In this document: positions 6,734 through 14,247 of the stretch, one piece after another
How positions within the stretch are numbered: the stretch's first letter is position 1
Layout: each line of letters opens with the position of its first letter
The notes under the pieces: model-generated
What the model saw: the letters and a program-made list of their open reading frames with translations, nothing else
Told to the model about the DNA's origin: nothing
Database searches by the model: none
Position numbers and translations under genes: made by a program
DNA from: JBBIUS01 sp037440105
GTDB taxonomy: Bacteria; Patescibacteriota; Patescibacteriia; XYB2-FULL-38-15
Direction: 5' to 3'
NCBI GenBank assembly: GCA_037440105.1
Contig: JBBIUS010000018.1
Span: 1 to 14,939 of the forward strand
DNA length: 14,939 nt

Positions 6734-6749
6734 CGCCACCAAAGTGGCG
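6734..6749. repeat. GCCAC hairpin element, copy 2
   Basis: CGCCAC CAAA GTGGCG, preceded by TGA, lies 12 bp past the stop of the glycoside-hydrolase-like gene. It is the second copy of the element at 6627-6640 with a slightly different loop. Confidence 0.5.
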
Positions 6750-6760
6750 GAGAAAAAAAA

Positions 6761-8917
6761 TTATTCACCTGTAATAAAAACATCTGAGGTGAAAGCGGCT
6801 ATTTCCACTTTCCCATCTTGATCTAAATCAATTGCCGCAACAGCCGCTCCGTTCGTATTTTTTGCGTCAAAAGCAAAAAACTCAGATTTTAATGCAAACT
6901 TTTGACTGTCAAAAACTTTAATGTGAGGGCCGCCTGTTGGGCCAGCGCCAGTAATTATCTCTGCCCTGCCGTCGCCGTCAGTATCTCCAGAGGCAACATA
7001 AACGCCACCGCGAAATCGAGGGCTATAAGCAAAAAATCCTGGATGAAGCAATTTGCCTCCCCCGCTCCAAATCCTAACATGCGGGCCACCACCAAACCCT
7101 GCGCCAGTAATAATTTCTAGCCAGCCGTTCCCGTCTAGGTCTCCTAAAGCAACATTTACGCCGCCTCTAAAATTTTTGCCATAAGCGAAAAACCCTGGAT
7201 GAATTAACTTTCCTTGATAATTAAAAATTCTGACATGCGGTCCGCCGCCTCGTCCTGTGCCAGTCACAATTTCTTTTTTACCATCGTTGTTCAAATCGCC
7301 TATCGCAAAGTTAATACCTTTATTATAATTTTCTCCGTAAGGGAAAAATGAAATAATTTTTTTCCCTTGTTCATTCCAAACCGAGATTTGGCTTTTGCCA
7401 GCGGCTACTGTTTCAGACAAACCATCTCCGTCTAAATCTTCAATTATAATATTTTCACCGCTTTGAAATTTATTCTCATAAGAAAAAATTTCAGCTCGAA
7501 TATTTTGCCCCTTTTCGTTAAAAAAGCGAGCAGAAAAACCGTTAACAAAAGAAGAAATCACAACGCTCTCGGCGCGTCGCAGAAGGATAATGCCGCTTTG
7601 CGGTTTTAAAGTAATGCTCTGAACAATTGATCCATTATTGACTTCTCTGTCTTGCCATCCATTAATTTTTTCAAATGTTTCATTAAAATTTACTGTTTTA
7701 GAAGAATCAGTCGAATTAACAAGCACAATGCCGTTTTGAAAATCTCGCCACCAAAGACCGTTTTCAATTTTTGTACTTTGTATAAGTAAATTATAAGCTG
7801 AATTTAAAGGCTTGCCTAAAAAATTACTGTACTCATCATACCACCAAAGTTGATTATGAGCTTGATCGCCGTAATCAAAACTATAATAACCATCATTCAA
7901 AAGAGCGCTCGTCAAACAAAAACGCATCTTTGAATAATCGTCTTGCTTGCCAGTATTCTCTGTATTGCAATTCAAAATGGTAACAGGCGGTTTTTGGCTT
8001 TTCTCGTTAATGAAAAAATAATTGCCAAGCGCATCGGGCCAATTTGCTTGATGAAAATGTTCTATAGCAACGCCATTCAAGTTATTAAAGTAGGCCAAGC
8101 CGTTCCATCCACCGACTCCATTGCCAACAATTATTTTATCCGGCGAGAGTTCTTTTGTCCGGCGAAAAATTTTAATCATTCCAGCGCGCCATTTTTTATC
8201 AAGATCCCCTACTGACTCAGCTCGCCCATCACCGTTCAAATCAATATCGTCGCCTGACGGAAGCCAAGAAATACCCTGCCAAGCATTGTCATAAAAAACA
8301 CCGTCCCAAAGTCCAGTGCTCAAAATCTTTTGCGCCACAAACTCCGGTAAATAGTCATTCCACTTTTTACCTCCTACAATTGGCGCGTCCTCAGTTATAT
8401 TTATTAGCCAAGTCCCAGGCCACCACATTAGCCTTCCGCCGTTTTTAGTTTTAAGCCACCAAGAATCAGAAAAACCATCATAAAGCTGGCGGCGCATAGT
8501 GCTTGCTTTTAAATGAGAAACACTGGTTGTAAATTCTTGAGCAGTAATATAAGCCAAAATTTTAATCTGCGGATTGTATTCCTTGAGTTTGCGGAGATTG
8601 TCTGGCGTGCTAATTTGGGCCTCCATATCAATTACAACCACATCCCACTTTGCCAACTCGCGCGCCTCTTCATCAGATATGTCCCACTTGAAAAAAAGAT
8701 TTGCCAAACGCGGATACTTTTCTTCAATTTTAACCTGAGGGACAAGAGGCAAGGAAACCCCTTCTTTTTTTTCAAAAATATATCCGCCGACAACAGCTCC
8801 GGCGGTTAAACTCAAAAGAACCGCATATTTAAAATACTTATGCTTTAGCCAAAAAAATTTGTCTTTAAATTCCTTTGAATCGTTATTCAATTTTATTTTT
8901 TGTTTTTGTTTTGACAT
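6761..8917 (-). CDS. Membrane-anchored TIM-barrel glycoside-hydrolase-like protein with FG-GAP propeller
   Basis: A 718-residue protein with a Lys-rich N-terminus and one transmembrane helix at about 30-48, so the bulk is outside the cell. Residues about 75-380 look like a (beta/alpha)8 putative glycoside hydrolase of the GHL15 type: strands VVVIDME (93-99), IKILAYI (118-124), GVFYDNAW (206-213, with Asp210) and GVAIEHFHQ (282-290, with Glu286) carry the likely acidic catalytic residues. A beta-rich linker follows. From about 485 to the end run tandem FG-GAP/VCBS repeats of about 52 residues, each with GGGPHVRI, a GFFAYG phrase and a calcium-loop motif (DLDGDG, DLNNDG, DLDGNG, DTDGDG, DLDQDG). 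It is last in the minus-strand glycan gene series, 97 bp after a glycosyltransferase. It may trim or remodel the surface glycan made by its neighbours. The fold call is good; substrate and activity are inferred. Confidence 0.75.
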   Translation of the reverse strand: MSKQKQKIKLNNDSKEFKDKFFWLKHKYFKYAVLLSLTAGAVVGGYIFEKKEGVSLPLVPQVKIEEKYPRLANLFFKWDISDEEARELAKWDVVVIDMEAQISTPDNLRKLKEYNPQIKILAYITAQEFTTSVSHLKASTMRRQLYDGFSDSWWLKTKNGGRLMWWPGTWLINITEDAPIVGGKKWNDYLPEFVAQKILSTGLWDGVFYDNAWQGISWLPSGDDIDLNGDGRAESVGDLDKKWRAGMIKIFRRTKELSPDKIIVGNGVGGWNGLAYFNNLNGVAIEHFHQANWPDALGNYFFINEKSQKPPVTILNCNTENTGKQDDYSKMRFCLTSALLNDGYYSFDYGDQAHNQLWWYDEYSNFLGKPLNSAYNLLIQSTKIENGLWWRDFQNGIVLVNSTDSSKTVNFNETFEKINGWQDREVNNGSIVQSITLKPQSGIILLRRAESVVISSFVNGFSARFFNEKGQNIRAEIFSYENKFQSGENIIIEDLDGDGLSETVAAGKSQISVWNEQGKKIISFFPYGENYNKGINFAIGDLNNDGKKEIVTGTGRGGGPHVRIFNYQGKLIHPGFFAYGKNFRGGVNVALGDLDGNGWLEIITGAGFGGGPHVRIWSGGGKLLHPGFFAYSPRFRGGVYVASGDTDGDGRAEIITGAGPTGGPHIKVFDSQKFALKSEFFAFDAKNTNGAAVAAIDLDQDGKVEIAAFTSDVFITGE

Positions 8918-8980
8918 ATTGCGTTTAGGATCACACTAATGGGCTCACTCTGTTCGCCTCACTAATAGCACTTAATCAAT

Positions 8981-9017
8981 ATTCGCGTTATTCGTGGGAC
9001 GAAACCCATTCGCGTTA
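8981..9017. repeat. Two ATTCGCGTTA elements around a small hairpin
   Basis: Exact ATTCGCGTTA copies lie at 8981-8990 and 9008-9017, the second overlapping the stop codon of the glycosyltransferase gene. Between them TGGG / CCCA (8995-8998 and 9005-9008) can pair. The motif matches the cluster in the surface protein leader. Confidence 0.55.
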
Positions 9018-10268
9018 TCCAAAAGCAACTATTTCTCTATATATCTCCATCAATCTCTCATAGTGTTTGTCTGGTGCATTTCTCTCTAAAACCGTCTCTC
9101 TGGCTCGCTGCCCCATCTGTTCGCATAAACTTCTATTACCCCAAAGGCGCTGCATTTTTTCTCGCAAATCTTTAGGATCGCCAGGTTTTGTTAAAAATCC
9201 ACTTTCATTGTCTTTGATAATTTCTTGAATTCCCCCTAATCGACTACCAATCATTGGTTTCCCTAAAGCACTAGCTTCAAGCAAAGACATAGGATAATTT
9301 TCATACCAAATTGATGGCAGAACAACAAACTTTGAACCGCGAATTAGGTCATGCAATTCCTTCCCACTTTTATAACCAATAAATTCAATATTTTTTTGTA
9401 ATTTGTAATTTGTAATTTGTAATTTTATTTTTTCTCTTTCCGGTCCATCGCCAACAATTTTTAACTTTATTTCAGTACCACCCACTGCCTCCAAAAGCAC
9501 ATCTAATCCTTTTTCCTTCGCCAACCTGCCAAAATAGACAACATAATCACCTGGCATATAATTTGGCTCATATTCTGCCGCTTCCAGAAAATGCGGAATA
9601 TGGATAATTTTTTCAGTTTTTTGGTTTTTTAGTTTTTCAATTTTTATTATTCGCCACGCCTCTAATTTATCCTTTAAAAATTTAGAAGGCGTAACAAAGC
9701 AGTATACACTATTTTCATAAAATTTGCAAGCCCTGTGGAAGTACATTTCTAAACACTCGGCAAAACTTTCTAAATACGAGCTATGAACGCACTTGTGCAG
9801 CACGGCATGCCAATATCTATATTTTTTACACCTCTCGCAAACTGCGCCTTCAGTAAAAAGTTTAAAATTAGGACAAATTAACTGATAGTCATGCAAAGTC
9901 TGAACAACCGGGATTTTATATTTTTTCAGCACTGAAAAAATAGAAGGTGATAGATGATGAGAAATGTTATGCAAATGCGCCACCGCCGGTCTGGTTTTTA
10001 AAATTAATTTCTCCAACTTATTTTTGGCTTCAAAAGAATAAAGCGAATGAGCAAATTTTTTCAAATCACGAATTGCCCCTTCTCTTTTTTCAAAATTAAT
10101 CTCTTTAACAAAAAATTCGCGGTAAGGCGAATCAAAATTTTGAGGGCAAGACATGCTAAAATGTATTACTTCATGCCCATGTTGCTCTAATAATTTAATT
10201 AAATCAAAAAAATAGGCCTCGCTTCCTCCTCGACGATAAAAAAATTTATTTATTTGAAGAATTTTCAT
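9015..10268 (-). CDS. GT4-family glycosyltransferase, 417 aa
   Basis: A retaining GT-B glycosyltransferase that should transfer a sugar from a nucleotide-sugar donor to a growing surface glycan at the cytoplasmic face. The N-terminal domain starts with MKILQINKFFYRRGGSE, with the Gly-Gly-Ser loop of the family, and has HLHNISHH and TLHDYQLICPN. A Cys cluster (CERC, then HKC) near residues 140-160 is typical of one GT4 subgroup. The C-terminal donor domain has YVVYFGRLAKEKGLDVLLEA, VGDGPE and the EX7E motif in ENYPMSLLEASALGKP. Two low-complexity insertions, near residues 209-220 and 280-291, are encoded by simple DNA repeats and lie in loops. It starts 15 bp after the other GT4 gene, as part of one transcript. 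Donor and acceptor cannot be read from the sequence. Confidence 0.9.
   Translation of the reverse strand: MKILQINKFFYRRGGSEAYFFDLIKLLEQHGHEVIHFSMSCPQNFDSPYREFFVKEINFEKREGAIRDLKKFAHSLYSFEAKNKLEKLILKTRPAVAHLHNISHHLSPSIFSVLKKYKIPVVQTLHDYQLICPNFKLFTEGAVCERCKKYRYWHAVLHKCVHSSYLESFAECLEMYFHRACKFYENSVYCFVTPSKFLKDKLEAWRIIKIEKLKNQKTEKIIHIPHFLEAAEYEPNYMPGDYVVYFGRLAKEKGLDVLLEAVGGTEIKLKIVGDGPEREKIKLQITNYKLQKNIEFIGYKSGKELHDLIRGSKFVVLPSIWYENYPMSLLEASALGKPMIGSRLGGIQEIIKDNESGFLTKPGDPKDLREKMQRLWGNRSLCEQMGQRARETVLERNAPDKHYERLMEIYREIVAFG
9395..9425. repeat. Heptamer tandem repeat TTTGTAA x4 within the GT4 gene
   Basis: Four exact head-to-tail copies of TTTGTAA plus three further bases. On the coding strand it is read as KLQITNYKLQ between GDGPEREKI and KNIEFIGYKSG, a normally short loop. 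Since 7 is not a multiple of 3, loss or gain of one unit would shift the frame. Confidence 0.85.
9608..9645. repeat. Simple-sequence insertion coding IEKLKNQKTEK
   Basis: A run of short T-tracts broken by CAG, GG, AG and CAA, coding for a Lys-rich segment in the GT4 protein between AWRIIK and IIHIPHF. A similar phrase (GAAAAATTGAAAAACTGAAAAA) lies in non-coding DNA at about 6590-6612, so this is probably a spread CPR simple repeat captured in the reading frame. Confidence 0.55.
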
Positions 10269-10283
10269 TAAGTCGCTAAATTA

Positions 10284-11369
10284 TTAATTATTTATTATTA
10301 GTTCTTGGTACAACTTTTCATATTCCCCAACCATTTTTTTAATATCAAACTTCTCTTTTAATGACTCCTTTGCTCGACGTCCCATTCTTTTTGCCTCATC
10401 TTCATGAGAAAGAGTCCAAAGCAGAGCTTGCGATAAACCTTTGATATCCTTTGGTTCAATTAAAAGGCCATTCTTTTTATCTTCAATTATTTCTGGAATT
10501 CCTCCTACACGAGAAACAACAATCGGTTTTCCGGCAGCAGCTGCTTCAAGGACTGCTAAACCCAATCCTTCCCAAAGTGAAGGTAAAACAAAAATATCAA
10601 TTTGGCTTAGAATTTCAACAATATTGCTCCTTGTTCCTAAAAAAATAATTCTTTCTTGCAAATCCAAATCTTTAGCTAATTTTTCTAAATTTCCTCTTAA
10701 AGAGCCGTCGCCAATCACCCAAAGTGTCCAAGGAATTGCTTTAATTAAATTTAATGCCTTAAATAAAAATTCATGGCCTTTTTGTGTTTCCAAACGCCCT
10801 ACAATGCCAATTATTGGCGGACTGCTGTATTTTTTTTCTGAGATCGCCAAAAATTTGTTCACTTCGATCCCATTTGGGATAACAATTATTTTTTTCTCGC
10901 TAATGCGACCTACGGCAACAGAAAATCTTTTCACGGCTTGCGAAACGGCAATTATTTTTTTAGTAAAAAGACTTAAAATCTTTTTTACTTGCCTTTTCAA
11001 ATAATTTTCATCAAGATTTGTGTTATGTTCAGTGGAAACGATGATTGGCACACGGGCCAAAATTGCCGCCAGCCGGCCCCAAGTATCCCCTCCAAAAAGA
11101 TGAGTATGAACGATTTGAGGTCTTTCTTGCTTTAAGTATTTATAAATTTGCCAAATTACTTTAATCCCAATTTTACTTTTCTTCTTAAAAATTTTAACTG
11201 GGATGCCTATCTTCTCAAATTCAGAAGCCAATGGACCGCCCTCAACAACGGTTGCCACTTTCACCTCATAACGTTCTTTCTCTAAATGTTTAACCAAATC
11301 TAAAAGTAATCTCTCTGCTCCACCAAAATTAAGGCTAGTGATTATATAAATTATTTTAATTTTATTCAT
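10284..11369 (-). CDS. GT4-family glycosyltransferase, 361 aa
   Basis: A second GT-B fold glycosyltransferase of standard length for family GT4. The N-terminus has ITSLNFGGAERLLLDLVKHL, the usual Gly-Gly-Ala-Glu loop, and IVHTHLFGGDTWGRLAA and TEHNTN. The donor domain has IGIVGRLETQKGHEFLFKA, VIGDGSLRGNLEKLA, and the EX7E motif in EGLGLAVLEAAAAGKP. It lies between the O-antigen ligase-like gene (127 bp upstream) and the other GT4 gene (15 bp downstream), so it likely adds a sugar to the same glycan. No insertion or truncation is seen. Donor sugar and linkage are not determinable. Confidence 0.92.
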   Translation of the reverse strand: MNKIKIIYIITSLNFGGAERLLLDLVKHLEKERYEVKVATVVEGGPLASEFEKIGIPVKIFKKKSKIGIKVIWQIYKYLKQERPQIVHTHLFGGDTWGRLAAILARVPIIVSTEHNTNLDENYLKRQVKKILSLFTKKIIAVSQAVKRFSVAVGRISEKKIIVIPNGIEVNKFLAISEKKYSSPPIIGIVGRLETQKGHEFLFKALNLIKAIPWTLWVIGDGSLRGNLEKLAKDLDLQERIIFLGTRSNIVEILSQIDIFVLPSLWEGLGLAVLEAAAAGKPIVVSRVGGIPEIIEDKKNGLLIEPKDIKGLSQALLWTLSHEDEAKRMGRRAKESLKEKFDIKKMVGEYEKLYQELIINN

Positions 11370-11432
11370 GGATATAATCTTAAAAAATTTAAAGTTCTTC
11401 TTATTCAGCTAGCCGCGCAGCAGCTTAAAGTT

Positions 11433-11484
11433 GTGTTTCCAAAAATCAACCGTACCACTGTTAGAGTAACATCAAGTGAAACAC
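11433..11484. other. Imperfect stem in the spacer between wzy-like and GT4 genes
   Basis: GTGTTTC (11433-11439) pairs with GAAACAC (11478-11484), and GTTA / TAAC (11460-11470) forms a small inner hairpin. It lies in the 127-bp gap after the O-antigen ligase-like gene. There is no T-tract, so it is not a standard terminator. It may be an RNA processing site or a trace of a lost gene; little more can be said. Confidence 0.25.
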
Positions 11485-11496
11485 ATTCTTCTCCCC

Positions 11497-11537
11497 TTAC
11501 TTCCCTCTCTCTTCTCTGGGAAGAGGACTAAGGTGAG
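11497..11537. repeat. Palindromic CT-rich repeat at the end of the wzy-like gene
   Basis: CCTCT / AGAGG (11504-11508, 11522-11526) and TTCCC / GGGAA (11501-11505, 11518-11522) are alternative stems in one short segment. It codes for the tail SPLPREERGK, the type of peptide often read from dispersed bacterial intergenic palindromes. Confidence 0.4.
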
Positions 11538-12966
11538 TGGCTTCTTCTGCCAAACGCGCCGCGGCCAAAGCTATCCCGAGCGGCAGCCACATCTTTGAAA
11601 CAAAATAAGAAGTATTAAAAAGTTGAAAAACAATACTGCCAAAACTTGAAAGGATTAAAGCTAAAATTATAAATTTCCAAGGAGAAGTAACTTCTAAACT
11701 GCGGTAAGTCGCGATTAGCCGCCACATCACATAACCTAAAAGAGAAAAAAAAGTTAAAAATCCAAAAGCGCCTGTTTCAGCTAAAAGTTTTTGAACTACG
11801 CCATGCGCTTCTGATGGTTCGCCAAAATCAACAATATACCATTTATCACGAGACACTTGTTCAACAAACGTACCTGCCCCAGTTCCAACCAATGGATGTT
11901 CTAAAAATGTTTCGACGGCAATTTTTGTCAAAGCAATACGATTTAAATTAGAACTCCTGACTATTTCGCTAGTCATGAAAAGATACATATAAACTAAAAC
12001 AGGAAAAACAATCAAAGATAAAACCGTTCCAAATTGAACAATATTTTTTATACTTTTTCTATATTTAATAATAACAAGAAGCCCTAACTCCAACGCCAGA
12101 GCAATCCACCCTGTCCTTGAAAAAGTTAAAAGATTAATAATAATCATGAAAAGCAGGCCTAATATCAAAAATTTTTTTATAATAATTTCTTTTGTTTCCC
12201 AAATCAAAATTAAGACAATCGGAATAACGCCAATCAATACTTCGGCAATTAAATTATGATTAGTTCCTAAAATCGGAATTCCAAAAATCGAAACAGGTGT
12301 CGCCCGTCTAAAAACGCCGGCTGCTTCAACAGTTAAGATTGACCAAAAACCCATCCCGGCAACAAAAAGTCCAACAAAATAAAGAACCCAAAAAACGCGA
12401 AAAAGGGTTTTACGCGAATTAATAACATTATAAGGAACAATTACAAACATCAAATAAAAAAAGGTTAACGGCCGAAGAATGTATTTTAAACTGTACCAAA
12501 AATTCTCTGCGTTAATAAGTGAAAGGAGCGAAGCAAAGATAAAAAGAGTAAAAAACAAAATACCTGGGAAATTTTCAAAATTTAATTTTGCCCCTCCTTT
12601 CACCAATTTTCTTATTAAAGTTAAACCTCCGTAAGGAGGCAAAAAAATTGACCGCGCAACCCAAGCAGCAAAAACAAACATGGCAAGCAAATCTACATAA
12701 GGAACATTTATTTCATGTCCTATCCACAGTTGAAGATAAATAAAAGGATAAAATAAAGCAATTAAATAGATTCCAATCTCTATAAATTTTACAAAAAAAA
12801 GAAAAACCAAAAGGGCGACCAAAATGCCAACTAAATATTCCCAGGGAACGGCGATTGCTACTAAGGCCAAAATCAAAACTAAAATCAGCGACCAGAACAA
12901 GAGACGCTCCTGCTCCTTAGGGTCATGCGCATGTTCTGGAAATAAAATTTGGGCAAGGTGAGACAT
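11497..12966 (-). CDS. O-antigen ligase/polymerase-like membrane protein
   Basis: A 489-residue integral membrane protein with about eleven or twelve hydrophobic segments and one larger external loop near residues 340-390, the architecture of the Wzy/WaaL (PF04932) family. These enzymes join lipid-linked glycan units, either polymerising them or moving them to an acceptor. The conserved loop is visible: LTFSRTGWIALALELG, HPLVGTGAGTF, and EAHGVVQKLLAETGAFGFL, with the conserved His. It starts 18 bp after the radical SAM stop and is probably cotranscribed with it and with the downstream GT4 genes. The C-terminal tail HLSPLPREERGK is unlike the family and appears to be read from a palindromic intergenic repeat. 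Ligase versus polymerase cannot be decided; the acceptor could be a surface protein or lipid. Confidence 0.88.
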   Translation of the reverse strand: MSHLAQILFPEHAHDPKEQERLLFWSLILVLILALVAIAVPWEYLVGILVALLVFLFFVKFIEIGIYLIALFYPFIYLQLWIGHEINVPYVDLLAMFVFAAWVARSIFLPPYGGLTLIRKLVKGGAKLNFENFPGILFFTLFIFASLLSLINAENFWYSLKYILRPLTFFYLMFVIVPYNVINSRKTLFRVFWVLYFVGLFVAGMGFWSILTVEAAGVFRRATPVSIFGIPILGTNHNLIAEVLIGVIPIVLILIWETKEIIIKKFLILGLLFMIIINLLTFSRTGWIALALELGLLVIIKYRKSIKNIVQFGTVLSLIVFPVLVYMYLFMTSEIVRSSNLNRIALTKIAVETFLEHPLVGTGAGTFVEQVSRDKWYIVDFGEPSEAHGVVQKLLAETGAFGFLTFFSLLGYVMWRLIATYRSLEVTSPWKFIILALILSSFGSIVFQLFNTSYFVSKMWLPLGIALAAARLAEEATHLSPLPREERGK

Positions 12967-12973
12967 ACCTTAA

Positions 12974-13005
12974 TTTTTAAGTTCTTAAGTTTTTAAGTTC
13001 TTAAG
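12974..13005. repeat. Exact 16-bp tandem duplication over a stop codon
   Basis: TTTTTAAGTTCTTAAG occurs twice head to tail (12974-12989 and 12990-13005). It spans the stop of the radical SAM gene and codes for its last residues (KLKNLKT). Each unit contains CTTAAG, so the region is also weakly palindromic. Confidence 0.7.
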
Positions 13006-13980
13006 TTTCGATTTTACAACCCACCATCCGACTCTAAGCGGATGCCTTTTAATCGCTGTGCGTGCTGTGCAAATCATCCAAACATCTTGTTTAGCCTCTT
13101 CCACCCCCTTTCGGGCTGCCGCTGCTTGGGGCGAAGACCAAATCTCAGAAAAATCTTTTTCTTTGATGTTGCCCATAACAAAATTATGAACGACTGAAGG
13201 ATAAATATTGCCAAAAGGATCCAAAAAGAAAAAATCTATGCCAGCTTTTGAAACTAAGGCCTGTTTACCAGTTTTTGCAAAATCATAAAGACTTTTTGCA
13301 AAATAAGCTCGCACCCACCGCTTTGGCTGCCAACTTTGCAATTCTTTCTTTATGACATAATCAAATTGCTCTTTTAAAACTTTTTCTTCTGGAATTTCTT
13401 CTATTTGTTTTCCACCGAAAAAAAATTCTGAACTTTGGGCTAGGGCCAAAGTAAATTGGACGCCCAAGTCTCTTGATAAATCATAAACTTTACTTAAATG
13501 TTCAACATTTTGTTTTGAAATAGTAAAAGCGATCCGCAAATTTTTCATTCCTAGTTCTTCACGGAGCATTTTCAAAGTTTTGGTTGCTAAATTAAATCCG
13601 CCAGGGATACCGCGAATTTTGTCATTCATTTCACCAATTCCGTCAATTGAAACCCCAACACCAACAGTAGGAACATCTTTCAAAATTTCTCTTGTCTTTT
13701 CCTTAATTAAATCAGTGAGATAGCCATTTGTAGAAATAATAATCCTTGCCTTAGGGCAAGTTTTGTGTAAAATTTTTACCAAATCAACCAAATCCTGCCG
13801 CAGAAATGGTTCGCCGCCGCTCACATTTATGTCGCAAAGCGTTTTTGGCAGTTTTTTATAATATTCTAATTCTAATTCACGCGTTTCTTTCAATTTCCAA
13901 ATGTCGCACATCGTACAACGAGAATTGCAACGGTAAGTTACTGCTAAAACGCAATCTATTGGGAGATTAATTTTCGGCAT
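12985..13980 (-). CDS. Radical SAM protein with degenerate SPASM-like C-terminus
   Basis: A radical SAM enzyme of about 331 residues. The start at 13980 (MPKINLPIDC...) is preferred over the ATG at 14037 because a perfect extended -10 lies at 13996-14004, inside the longer reading frame, and the extra 19 residues are unlike the family. CNSRCTMC (residues 18-25) is the CX3CX2C motif that binds the 4Fe-4S cluster and SAM. VSGGEPFLRQDL is the SAM-binding GGEP motif, and STNGYL and VGVSIDG are later barrel strands. The C-terminus follows the SPASM layout (DPFGNIYPSVV, MGNI, EIW, then MICTARTAIKR), but Ser replaces the first expected Cys and only one Cys remains, so auxiliary clusters are doubtful. 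It leads the glycan operon, 18 bp before the O-antigen ligase-like gene. Relatives include peptide-modifying and sugar- or lipid-modifying enzymes; the substrate is unknown. Confidence 0.87.
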   Translation of the reverse strand: MPKINLPIDCVLAVTYRCNSRCTMCDIWKLKETRELELEYYKKLPKTLCDINVSGGEPFLRQDLVDLVKILHKTCPKARIIISTNGYLTDLIKEKTREILKDVPTVGVGVSIDGIGEMNDKIRGIPGGFNLATKTLKMLREELGMKNLRIAFTISKQNVEHLSKVYDLSRDLGVQFTLALAQSSEFFFGGKQIEEIPEEKVLKEQFDYVIKKELQSWQPKRWVRAYFAKSLYDFAKTGKQALVSKAGIDFFFLDPFGNIYPSVVHNFVMGNIKEKDFSEIWSSPQAAAARKGVEEAKQDVWMICTARTAIKRHPLRVGWWVVKSKLKNLKT

Positions 13981-13995
13981 ATTGTTCAATTTTAT

Positions 13996-14004
13996 ATTAT
14001 AGCA
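13996..14004 (-). promoter_or_regulatory. Extended -10 promoter of the glycan operon
   Basis: TGCTATAAT on the minus strand is a perfect extended -10 (TGnTATAAT). No good -35 is present, as is common with extended -10 promoters. Transcription would begin near 13989, only about 9 nt before the ATG at 13980, so the mRNA would be close to leaderless, in line with the lack of a Shine-Dalgarno. Confidence 0.6.
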
Positions 14005-14145
14005 TTTTAAAATGAAACAGAAAAATAAAATTAACAAATAAAGTTAACAAAAAACTTAGCAAAAAGAAAAAAGTTGGGCAAATTGTACTATGACATTTTT
14101 TGTCAAATTTTTTAGTGCAACAAATTTTTAAATAAAATAAAAAAC

Positions 14146-14187
14146 GGGCGGAACGCATTGTGCTTTTACACACAAAGCGCTCCGCCC
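14146..14187 (-). terminator. Rho-independent terminator of the right-edge gene
   Basis: GGGCGGA / TCCGCCC at the base, continuing through CGC / GCG and TTGTG / CACAA with two internal mismatches, closed by an 8-base loop. On the minus strand it is followed by G then a T-rich run (TTTTTTATTTTATTT). It lies 60 bp past the stop of the repeat protein and isolates it from the glycan operon. Confidence 0.85.
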
Positions 14188-14189
14188 AA

Positions 14190-14212
14190 GAGGTCCCGGA
14201 GGAGAGGACCTC
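14190..14212. other. Second hairpin just upstream of the terminator
   Basis: GAGGTCC / GGACCTC is a perfect 7-bp stem with a 9-base purine-rich loop (CGGAGGAGA). It stands between the stop codon at 14248 and the terminator on the minus strand. It may protect the 3' end of the transcript. Confidence 0.5.
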
Positions 14213-14247
14213 ATCTCTTTATAGTTAGAGCTTCCTCCTTAGCTAAC

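Noticed and set aside
10441..11004. A 187-codon plus-strand open frame antisense to the GT4 gene
   Set aside because: The minus-strand gene has full GT4 motifs; the antisense frame has only low-grade hydrophobic text and no neighbours on its strand.
11400..11470. Possible remnant of a gene tail (peptide SGTVDFWKHNFKLLRG on the minus strand)
   Set aside because: The phrase looks protein-like, but only about 18 codons are open after an upstream stop, and no start or homologous extension is visible.
14091..14107. TTGACA on the minus strand inside a TGACA / TGTCA palindrome, as a -35 box
   Set aside because: The nearest -10-like TACAAT is only 13 bp away, too short for a sigma-70 promoter, and the extended -10 at 13996-14004 explains the operon better.
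14038..14145. AT-rich spacer searched for a small RNA, tRNA or small gene
   Set aside because: No cloverleaf, no open frame with a domain and no hairpin apart from the 5-bp TGACA / TGTCA were found.
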